From Streptomyces liliiviolaceus (lineage in GTDB: Bacteria; Actinomycetota; Actinomycetes; Streptomycetales; Streptomycetaceae), in NCBI RefSeq assembly GCF_018070025.1, contig NZ_JAGPYQ010000001.1:7564001-7628000 (forward strand): a stretch of DNA of 64,000 bases, written 5' to 3'. Below, piece by piece: positions 16,632 to 23,327 of the stretch; the stretch's first letter is position 1, and the number at the start of each line of letters is the position of its first letter. Made by a program: the position numbers and the translations under genes. A model generated the notes under the pieces. It had not been told where the DNA came from, made no database searches, and worked only from the letters and a program-made list of their open reading frames with translations.

Positions 16632-17873
16632 TCAAGCCGCGAACTGTCCCAGGTGATGGGCGAGTTCTCGCTCACTTTCCGGGAGCCGTGCGGCGATCTT
16701 CGCGGCACGTTCCTTGCCCATCGTGTTCGGCTTGGCTTGTGATGCGGCCGTGAACTGGCGTGACACGTGAACGCCTTGTTCGACGTCGCCCCCATGTAGA
16801 AGCGCCGAGGCGAGATCACCGAGGACGACAACGCCGCCGTCCGGGAGTTCGTCCCCGAGGCGGCCGATCGCAGTGTCGGCCGTGGGAGTGAGTTCGGGCC
16901 GCCCCAGCTGCCCGAACACGGACAGGGCCAACGAATCCATCCGATACGGCGTCACGAAGCGGACCCACGCTTGTTCGCCGGTGTGATCCGCAAAGTCGTA
17001 AGCGAAGCGTGCTCGGTCAAGCGCGCGCAGAGCCCCTATCTCGTCGCCGACCGCGGCAGCTTCCTCCGCATGTCTTCCGAGTACCCAGGCGGCGGCCGTG
17101 GCGTTGCCGTGACCGCGTACGTCCTTGGAAGCTTGGGTGAGGAGTTCCAGCTTCCTTTTCGGTGTCGAAGCCTCGTAGCTAGCGTAGGTGAGAGCCAAGG
17201 CTCTGAGTGCAGGGTGCCCGGCCTTCGTCGCGCACGCAGTCGCGACGTCGTAGTAGGCGTCGGCCTTGTCGTACTCGCTCAAGTCCCAGGCCACCCATCC
17301 GGCCAGGGCAGCGGTTTCCCCGGCCGCGATGGTGAGAACCCGTTCGTGCTCGCCGGCATGAGGCAGGGCTACCGTGATCGCGTCGAGGTGCGATTCGACC
17401 GTGCGTTGCAGGCGCTGGGCACTGAGGTTGAGTTCCTGCACATGCAGGTCGGCAGCTCTGTTGATGAGCGCGACCGCAGCGGGCGTGTCGATACGGGAGC
17501 CCTTGCTGAGAGCGAAAGCGAGCCTCCCCCAGGGCTCGGCAGCCGCGCTTACGCCGATGGCGGCGCTGCCCAGCAGCTGGCGGCGCTTCACGTCGTCCTG
17601 GTCCTCCTCTTCACGAACGTTTCCCCGACGCCGTCGGGCACGGGCCGCTTTGGCCGCCAGGAGTAGCTCGTCGACGGGGACCCCGGAGGCCGCGGCGATG
17701 TGGGCGAGTGTGTGGTTCGTTGGGACGTTCTCGGAGTTTTCATAGCGGCTGATCTCCCGGCGGCTCACGGTTTGTCGCCCGGAGGCAGCGTTGATCGCGT
17801 CGGCCTGCTCCTCTTGCGTCCGGCCCGTGCCCTTCCGGAGCCGGAGCAGCAGTTCGGCGAACTGATCTGGCAT
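16632..17873 (-). CDS. XRE-family regulator with TPR-like C-terminal region
   Basis: This 413-aa protein has an N-terminal helix-turn-helix (LRKGTGRTQEEQADAI ... QTVSRREISRYENSENVPTN, residues 8-50) and a long all-helical C-terminal part rich in Ala with TPR-like repeats (DKADAYYDVATACATKAGHP and so on). Such Streptomyces proteins often lie next to RiPP or other specialised-metabolite loci and are presumed to sense a signal through the helical repeat. The start ATG 17873 has only a weak AAAGG site. Two GC-box-like repeats just upstream may be its operator. Confidence 0.85.
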   Translation of the reverse strand: MPDQFAELLLRLRKGTGRTQEEQADAINAASGRQTVSRREISRYENSENVPTNHTLAHIAAASGVPVDELLLAAKAARARRRRGNVREEEDQDDVKRRQLLGSAAIGVSAAAEPWGRLAFALSKGSRIDTPAAVALINRAADLHVQELNLSAQRLQRTVESHLDAITVALPHAGEHERVLTIAAGETAALAGWVAWDLSEYDKADAYYDVATACATKAGHPALRALALTYASYEASTPKRKLELLTQASKDVRGHGNATAAAWVLGRHAEEAAAVGDEIGALRALDRARFAYDFADHTGEQAWVRFVTPYRMDSLALSVFGQLGRPELTPTADTAIGRLGDELPDGGVVVLGDLASALLHGGDVEQGVHVSRQFTAASQAKPNTMGKERAAKIAARLPESERELAHHLGQFAA

Positions 17874-17916
17874 CAGTGTGACCTTTGTCGTGGGCGGAAT
17901 TCAATCATGGCCTCAA

Positions 17917-17965
17917 TTCCCTCCGGGGTTCCCCCTTGACAGAAATTTCCCCCTCGGGATTCCCC
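17917..17965. promoter_or_regulatory. Paired TTCCC-CGGG-TTCCCC repeats, possible operator
   Basis: TTCCCTCCGGGGTTCCCCC (17917-17935) and TTTCCCCCTCGGGATTCCCC (17946-17965) are similar direct repeats about 30 bases apart, with TTGACA (17936-17941) between them. They lie directly upstream of the minus-strand XRE gene. On the plus strand a short frame opening at ATG 18001 (MTMLLKFGNRGRPVLLWDEI) soon runs into the opposing gene and may be a truncated gene. Confidence 0.45.
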
Positions 17966-18063
17966 TGGTAGACGGCTTCGGAACGCGGTGCGATGGGCCC
18001 ATGACCATGCTCCTCAAGTTCGGTAACCGAGGCCGGCCGGTGCTGCTCTGGGACGAGATCAAG

Positions 18064-19227
18064 TTAGGCGGCCATCTCCTGCCGAATCCGGTCCAGGCCA
18101 TGGTCTGCGGCTTCCCTGATCTCCGGCAGCCGATGGTGCGCCGCGCGCACAATGCGCTGCAATTGGTGCGGAAGGCGCTGGCGGACGGCTTCGTCGACGG
18201 CGGTGTGCAGGGACTGCGCAGCGCGGGCGCAGTCGTCAGCGGCCAGCCGTACTTGGGCGACGGTGATGAGTTCGATCACGCGCCACTGCGGGGCGACGGT
18301 CATCGTCGGTACGGGACTGCCCTGCTCGACCAGTCGTATGGCGATATCAGTCTTGCCAGTAGCCATCAGGCCTCGAAGTCGGATCTCGTGCAGGGCGTAG
18401 GGATTGAACAACGAGGTGTGTTCGGTCTCGGCGAGAAGCCGGTTCGTTTCCCTCATCGCCTCGTCGAAGAGGGGCTGATTTCGGAGGGCGCCGGCCGCGC
18501 GAGCGAGGAGTGGCAGCACAGCTGCTTTGGCCTCGTGGTCCGGTGCAAGAGCTGCCGCGTGTTGAAGCCGGTCGACGGCGGCTCCGTGGAGGCGGGCTTT
18601 GCGCAGTTCGTTTCCGTGCATGCGCAGCACGTAGGACGTGAAGACCGGATCGCCGAAGTAACGAGCGAGGGCGATGCTCTTCGCAGTCCAGCGGGCAGCG
18701 GTACTGAGTCGCTCCTCTGGGAGGACATTGCCCAGGGCGACACCAAGGCCGACACGAGCTCGGGCCAACAGGTACAGGACTTCCCGTTCCATGTGACCGT
18801 CCTCCATGCGCGCTTCGAGCCGGGCGACCAGTGGCCACAGCTCGGCGACCGCTTCGGAAGCGTGCCCGGATTGCCGAGCGATCTCGGCAAGGCGGACGGT
18901 GGACTCGCCGAACTGGAGCATGGCGCGGTGATCGGTGTCCGCAGGATCAGTGACGCCGACGACGTGCGGAGGCAGACACAGGGACTTCGCGATGTGCCGA
19001 CGAGAGCCGACATCTTCGAGGCTTCGTTTGCCCAGTTCCAGCAGCGAGATGTACGTCTTGTCGTAGCCGAGAAGCTGTCCAAGTTCGGTCTGGGTTATGC
19101 CGTGCACACCGCGGTGGAAGCGCAGGATAGCCCCAATGTCGCGGGTGGCGAGGATTGCCTCGGCCTGCGGGGTGGCCCAATGCCACACGGTGTGTTGAGG
19201 GCGTCGTGCCATCATCGTGCCGTCCAT
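18064..19227 (-). CDS. XRE-family regulator with helical repeat domain
   Basis: This 387-aa protein has an N-terminal helix-turn-helix ([35 protein letters not shown], about residues 35-70) and a TPR-like helical region to the end ([36 protein letters not shown]). It is similar in plan to the neighbouring 16632-17873 protein but not a close copy. Its ATG (19227) is 6 bases past the stop of the NUDIX gene, so NUDIX and XRE form an operon divergent from the lanthipeptide locus and probably regulate it. Confidence 0.85.
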   Translation of the reverse strand: MDGTMMARRPQHTVWHWATPQAEAILATRDIGAILRFHRGVHGITQTELGQLLGYDKTYISLLELGKRSLEDVGSRRHIAKSLCLPPHVVGVTDPADTDHRAMLQFGESTVRLAEIARQSGHASEAVAELWPLVARLEARMEDGHMEREVLYLLARARVGLGVALGNVLPEERLSTAARWTAKSIALARYFGDPVFTSYVLRMHGNELRKARLHGAAVDRLQHAAALAPDHEAKAAVLPLLARAAGALRNQPLFDEAMRETNRLLAETEHTSLFNPYALHEIRLRGLMATGKTDIAIRLVEQGSPVPTMTVAPQWRVIELITVAQVRLAADDCARAAQSLHTAVDEAVRQRLPHQLQRIVRAAHHRLPEIREAADHGLDRIRQEMAA

Positions 19228-19233
19228 CGCCGG

Positions 19234-19653
19234 TCACATCCGCGCAAACCAGGTACCGATGGACTGTTTGTATCCGTCCGGCATGGCCAAGCCGGACACT
19301 TCGTCGGCCGTGAACATCCCGAGTTGTTTGTGCTCGTGACTCAGCACGGGGGGCATGTCCGGAGTGAGGACGGTGCATCCGTAGGTGACGATCACGACTC
19401 GCCGGTCCGGCATGGCGACGGGCAGCGGCTGGTAGATCCACACGTCCAGGAGCGGACCGGCCTTCACCGCCCAGCCGGTCTCCTCCTCGATCTCCCTCTC
19501 CACAGCGAACTCTGCTGTGGTGTCGCGGGGTTCGAGTCGCCCTCCTGGCAGTTCCCACTCCTCGCGTTCGTTCTTCAGCAGCAGTACGCGTCGCCTGCCG
19601 TCCACGGCGACGCCCTTGACGGAGACGGGCCATGTAGGGGGCGTGTAATCCAT
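19234..19653 (-). CDS. NUDIX hydrolase
   Basis: This 139-aa protein carries the Nudix box (GGRLEPRDTTAEFAVEREIE then EETGWA), the metal-dependent pyrophosphohydrolase signature GX5EX7REUXEEXGU. Start ATG 19653 (MDYTPPTWPVSV) has a GAGGAGAG site 6 bases upstream; longer upstream frames have no family similarity. The substrate is unknown. It is first in an operon with the downstream XRE gene. NUDIX genes beside XRE/HATPase regulators are common in Streptomyces RiPP regions. A palindrome ACACGTGT (19669-19676) lies in its promoter region. Confidence 0.9.
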   Translation of the reverse strand: MDYTPPTWPVSVKGVAVDGRRRVLLLKNEREEWELPGGRLEPRDTTAEFAVEREIEEETGWAVKAGPLLDVWIYQPLPVAMPDRRVVIVTYGCTVLTPDMPPVLSHEHKQLGMFTADEVSGLAMPDGYKQSIGTWFARM

Positions 19654-19821
19654 CGCTCTCCTCGCATTACACGTGTGGCCGGGCGTGTGCGGAACGTAGC
19701 ACGCGCCCCGTGGACCAACACGGGCGTGGGCGAATTGCCCGAGTCGACAATCCGTCGCTTTACCCCCGCCCTCGCGGCGCCGAACAGTGAAAACACCACA
19801 GCGCCGAGAAGGAGCTTCAGG

Positions 19822-20622
19822 ATGCGCCGAGTTCATGAGCCGTACGCCGACGTCTTCGCGCGCAACCGTATCGACCTCACCGCGACGGGAGCGGAGGCGA
19901 GGATCGCGGGGCGGCTTCGGAAGACGGGCCTGGTCACTGTCGACGGCCTTGCCTCACGCGCTGCCGTGCTCGCTTTTGCCACCCGGATCATGAATGTGGT
20001 GCCGCACCGCGACAGTGAGCCGGACGGTCTCACCACGATCTGCGACAACCGACGCGATGCACATCGGGCGGGCTTCGCGGGGTTCAGCAACGGCCCTCTC
20101 GATCCACACACCGAGCGCTCCGGGACACCCAATCCGCCCCGTCTGATGCTCCTTGTGTGCGGGCAAACTGCCGTGGTCGGCGGGGAATGCCTGCTCACCG
20201 ATGGGCAGGCCGTGCACTCCGGCCTCTTCGCTGATGAACGGCAGGCCGGACTGGCTCTGGCGCAGCCCCGCACCGCCTTCTTCGGCGCCGGTGACGGACA
20301 CACCACGCAGGTGTTCACCGTCCATGACGATCTGAGGGTGTCCGTTCGTCTCCGGTTCGACGGGCTGGCGCGCTGGAACCCGATAGTGCACCCCTACCTC
20401 CCGCAACTGCGGGCCGCAGCCGTACATCATCAGGTACGTCTTCCCCTGGCTCTCGGCCAGGGCTACCTGCTGGATAACGAACGCTGGCTGCACGCGCGAC
20501 GTGCCTTCACCGGTGATCGTCTCTTCTGGCGTGCCCTTGGTGAGCCCCTGTTCCCCATGCCGCACGGGTTCGTTCCCGCCCGCGCCTCCGTTCGCACACC
20601 CGTGCTCTCGGAGGCAGGATGA
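19822..20622 (+). CDS. TauD/TfdA-like Fe(II)/2-oxoglutarate dioxygenase
   Basis: This 266-aa protein has a metal-binding facial triad of the clavaminate-synthase/TauD type: H96-T-E98 in DPHTERSG and a late His at residue 224 in NERWLHARRAFTGDR, followed by Arg residues suited to 2-oxoglutarate binding. The N-terminal AGRLRKTGLVTVDGL is typical of the fold. ATG 19822 follows AAGGAG by 7 bases. Its stop overlaps the start of the HATPase gene (ATGA). Its position before the methyltransferase and precursor suggests a tailoring hydroxylase of the lanthipeptide, though it may instead act on a free amino acid. Confidence 0.82.
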   Translation: MRRVHEPYADVFARNRIDLTATGAEARIAGRLRKTGLVTVDGLASRAAVLAFATRIMNVVPHRDSEPDGLTTICDNRRDAHRAGFAGFSNGPLDPHTERSGTPNPPRLMLLVCGQTAVVGGECLLTDGQAVHSGLFADERQAGLALAQPRTAFFGAGDGHTTQVFTVHDDLRVSVRLRFDGLARWNPIVHPYLPQLRAAAVHHQVRLPLALGQGYLLDNERWLHARRAFTGDRLFWRALGEPLFPMPHGFVPARASVRTPVLSEAG

Positions 20623-21092
20623 TCGCGAAACGAGGCACGACGTTCGCGACGGGTGTGACGACGTCCAGCGAGTCCTTCGCCCTCAGTTCCTCACCCGAGG
20701 ACCAGGCGGTTCTGTGCGGCTTCCAGGTCGACTTCCTCCCGGCTGAGATCCGCACTGCGGAGATGAGACAAGTCGCCAGGGGCCAGCTGAGCCGGTGGGA
20801 CCTGACGATGCTGACCGACGACGCCACGCTCGTCGTCTCCGAACTGGTGACCAACGCCATCAAACATGGCAAGGGAAGATCGGTCGGACTCAAGGTGTGG
20901 CGCTTCACCGATGACCTTCGCATCGAGGTGACCGACGACAGCTCGACTCCAGCACGGCTGCGTTCTGCCGGCCCGGCCGACGAGAACGGCCGCGGCCTGT
21001 TTCTCGTGCCGGCCGTCGCGAAGGAGTGGGGCGCAAGTCCCGACGGCACGATGATGTGGTGCTCACTGACGATCCCCGATGAGGCATCGTGA
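20619..21092 (+). CDS. HATPase_c (anti-sigma-like) ATP-binding regulator
   Basis: This 157-aa protein has a single histidine-kinase-type ATPase fold as in SpoIIAB/RsbW: the N-box VVSELVTNAIKHGKG, G1-like LRIEVTDDSSTPARL and the G2-like NGRGLFLVPAVAKEWG, ending with SPDGTMMWCSLTIP. There is no phospho-acceptor His domain. Such proteins are common beside Streptomyces XRE/DUF397 genes and regulate by partner switching or signalling. Its start overlaps the TauD-like stop by four bases. A close relative with the same C-terminal SPDGTM.WCSLT signature is found at 45951-46409. Confidence 0.9.
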   Translation: MIAKRGTTFATGVTTSSESFALSSSPEDQAVLCGFQVDFLPAEIRTAEMRQVARGQLSRWDLTMLTDDATLVVSELVTNAIKHGKGRSVGLKVWRFTDDLRIEVTDDSSTPARLRSAGPADENGRGLFLVPAVAKEWGASPDGTMMWCSLTIPDEAS

Positions 21093-21430
21093 TGGCCACA
21101 GTGACGGCTGATGTCGCCGGGCGGTTGCCGAGTCCGGGAGCGTCCAACGATCGCGAGACGATCGGCGTGGGTCTGTACTGCCTTCGCCGGCTCCTCACGA
21201 GCGAGGTGATCGAGCGCGCTCCCATGGCAGACGTCGGGCAGCGTCCTCTGTCTGCCCGAGTCTTCGCCCGGCGCTGGGCCACGGCCCCACGTCCCCTACG
21301 GGGAACCTCAGCGCCTCGGCGCTGGGCGGTGGCTACACCCCATCAATCGCCAACTCCCCTGCTCGGCAACCCCGTTTACATCCACTTGCCGTACGCGGGG
21401 CCGGCTGGCCGGTCGCTGGTCCCCGAGTAG
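21092..21430 (+). CDS. Hypothetical protein downstream of HATPase gene
   Basis: A 112-codon frame opens at ATG 21092, overlapping the HATPase stop. It reads MATVTADVAGRLPSPGASND and LYCLRRLLTSEVIERAPM at the start, then becomes Arg/Pro/Ala-rich and could be out-of-frame GC-rich sequence. The overlapping start favours a real coupled gene, at least at its 5' end; the C-terminal half may be spurious. No family is recognised. Confidence 0.35.
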   Translation: MATVTADVAGRLPSPGASNDRETIGVGLYCLRRLLTSEVIERAPMADVGQRPLSARVFARRWATAPRPLRGTSAPRRWAVATPHQSPTPLLGNPVYIHLPYAGPAGRSLVPE

Positions 21431-21786
21431 TCGGTGATCCGGAACCGGCGGCCGACCTTGCCAGACACCCGTCCCTGTGCTCGCCGTTCGTGGGGTTCTA
21501 CGGCACAGGGGCGGGCCCGTCTCCCGGTGTGGAGAGCCACACGGCCTCCGGTCACGGACGGTATGGCAACTCTCCACGCCGGGACACCCGAGTCATCAGC
21601 AACCAGCCGGCCTCAGCAAGTGCCGTTGCCGAGGACCTACTTGATGCAGTCTCAGTCGAAGTTGATCAGCTGTCCCGCACCTCGGCGCGTGGCCGGGACC
21701 AAGGGGCGACGCCCTGGCTAGCGTCCCCAGCACCACTCCGGCCTCGGTTACAGGCACCCCTCCCAGAGACAGAAGTAGGTAATCGG
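21431..21786 (+). other. Leader region before the lanthipeptide methyltransferase
   Basis: No gene is recognised in these 356 bases. The frame of the methyltransferase stays open upstream to about 21490 but lacks family-like sequence. The promoter for the methyltransferase-precursor-LanB operon probably lies here. Confidence 0.5.
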
Positions 21787-22992
21787 ATGACTGCCGTTGA
21801 TGACGCGACCGTTCGCGATGCAGACAGGTTGCGTGCAGAGATGGTCCGTGCGTTGCGTGATCAGGACGCGATCACGTCCGAGGCGGTTGCTGCGGCCTTC
21901 GCCATGGTGCCCCGGCACCTGTTCGCGCCGGAAGCGTCCCTGAAAGTCGTCTACGATCTCCACCGCATCGTGCCGGTCAAGAAGGACGACAACGGCCTGA
22001 ACGTCAGCGTCATGTCCGCCGCCCACCTTCAGGCCGTGATGCTGGAGCAGGCCGACATCGAGCCCGGGATGAAGGTTCTGGAGATCGGCTCCGGCGGGGT
22101 CAACGCCGCGTATCTCCAGGAACTTGTGGGCGGTGACGGTGAGGTCACCACCGTCGACATCGACGGGGACATCGTCGACCGCGCCCGCCTCTGTCTGGAC
22201 GACGCCGGCTATACCTTGGTGAAGACGGTGCTCGCCGATGGCGAGAGGGGCGTCCCTGAGGGGGCACCGTACGACCGGATCATCGTCACCGCCGCTGCGT
22301 GGGACATCCCCCGTTCGTGGATCGACGGACTCACGGAGAAGGGCCGGCTCGTCGTTCCGCTGACGGTGTGCGGCACGACCCGCTCGATCGCCTTCGACCG
22401 CGACGGCGAGGGCCTGGTCAGCCGCTCCTACCGGTTGGCGCACTTCGTACCCATGCAGGGAGAGGGCGCCGCCGAGGAACGCAAGGCACTGCTGCGAGAG
22501 GGCGTCGTCGTGCAGACCGACGACGGGCGGGTACCCCTCAACCCGCAGGCGCTCAACCATGCCCTGGACGCCCCCAGGCTGGTGCGCTGGTCGGGGGCGG
22601 CGTGGGACCTGCCCGACGAACTGGAGCTGTACCTCACGCTCAACCTGCCAAGCGTGGTGCGGCTGCACGCCGCCAAGGACGTGGTCGACCAGGGCCTGGT
22701 GAACCCGTCGGCCCTGGTCGGGGTGTCCGCGCTGGTCAGCGAGGACAGCATCGCCTACCGCACCCGCCGCGACAACGAGGACACCGGCGGCTTCGAGAGC
22801 GGCGTCATCGCCCACGGTCCGCAGGCCGAAGCCCTCGCCGACCAGTACTCGGAACTGCTGCGCCGCTGGGCCGAACACCACCGTCGCAGGGGAGCCGTGA
22901 CGTTCCGGTACCTGCCGGGCCCCGCCCCTACCCCGCTGCCGCAGAACGCCGTGCTGCGGCGGCACGGGATCGTCACCGCGTCCTGGACCTGA
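21787..22992 (+). CDS. PCMT-type methyltransferase, FxLD lanthipeptide system
   Basis: This 401-aa protein is a protein-L-isoaspartate O-methyltransferase homolog with an extra C-terminal domain, the layout of the methyltransferase of FxLD lanthipeptide systems (LanS-like). SAM-binding motif I is VLEIGSGGVNAAYLQEL, with VTTVDID as motif II; the PCMT-like N-terminal reads AFAMVPRHLFAPEASL. Studied relatives methylate a core Asp, which then forms aspartimide and isoAsp. It is 67 bases upstream of the precursor gene. ATG 21787 has only a weak AGTAGG site. The long C-terminal domain (from about residue 230) is thought to recognise the peptide. Confidence 0.9.
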   Translation: MTAVDDATVRDADRLRAEMVRALRDQDAITSEAVAAAFAMVPRHLFAPEASLKVVYDLHRIVPVKKDDNGLNVSVMSAAHLQAVMLEQADIEPGMKVLEIGSGGVNAAYLQELVGGDGEVTTVDIDGDIVDRARLCLDDAGYTLVKTVLADGERGVPEGAPYDRIIVTAAAWDIPRSWIDGLTEKGRLVVPLTVCGTTRSIAFDRDGEGLVSRSYRLAHFVPMQGEGAAEERKALLREGVVVQTDDGRVPLNPQALNHALDAPRLVRWSGAAWDLPDELELYLTLNLPSVVRLHAAKDVVDQGLVNPSALVGVSALVSEDSIAYRTRRDNEDTGGFESGVIAHGPQAEALADQYSELLRRWAEHHRRRGAVTFRYLPGPAPTPLPQNAVLRRHGIVTASWT

Positions 22993-23059
22993 GACTCCGG
23001 GGCCCTGCGAGGGCTCCGGGACCCTGCACACCCTCACCTATTACCTCAAGGAGGCATGC

Positions 23060-23245
23060 ATGACCGTTCAACTGGAACGACCGGCCATACCCGCGCAACC
23101 GGTCGCCGAAGTGCCGGAGTTCGCTGACTTCGACCTGGACATCACCATCGTGGAGGGCGGTCCTTCCTCGGACCAGCTCATTCGGATGACGGACGACGGC
23201 TGCAACTCCACGTGCGCGACCGCGTGCACGAGCTGCCCCGCGTAG
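23060..23245 (+). CDS. FxLD-family lanthipeptide precursor
   Basis: This 61-aa precursor has a leader with the FxLD box (F24-D-L-D27 in FADFDLDITIVEGG) and a core rich in Cys and Ser/Thr (about residues 43-61: TDDGCNSTCATACTSCPA). Four Cys (48, 52, 56, 59) and several Ser/Thr could form up to four lanthionine or methyllanthionine rings. D45-D46-G47 just before the first Cys is a likely target of the PCMT-type enzyme, since Asp-Gly forms aspartimide readily. AAGGAGG lies 4-5 bases before the ATG. It sits between the methyltransferase and LanB genes. Confidence 0.95.
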   Translation: MTVQLERPAIPAQPVAEVPEFADFDLDITIVEGGPSSDQLIRMTDDGCNSTCATACTSCPA

Positions 23246-23269
23246 TACCGACCGCGTCCATCGCTGTCC

Positions 23270-23300
23270 CCGGTCACGCCCGCGCTACGGGCGCGGCCGG
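23270..23300 (+). terminator. Possible attenuating hairpin between precursor and LanB
   Basis: CGCCCG-CGCTA-CGGGCG (23277-23293), extended by outer CCGG/CCGG pairs, lies 25-55 bases after the precursor stop. Hairpins here commonly lower expression of the enzymes relative to the precursor. There is no U-run. Confidence 0.4.
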
Positions 23301-23327
23301 GCAACCACGCAGTCCCAGGAGGGGCGT

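Noticed and set aside
17878..19821. Extension of the TauD-like protein upstream to a 914-aa protein
   Set aside because: The upstream part is antisense to the XRE and NUDIX genes and has no oxygenase similarity; a ribosome site lies directly before ATG 19822.
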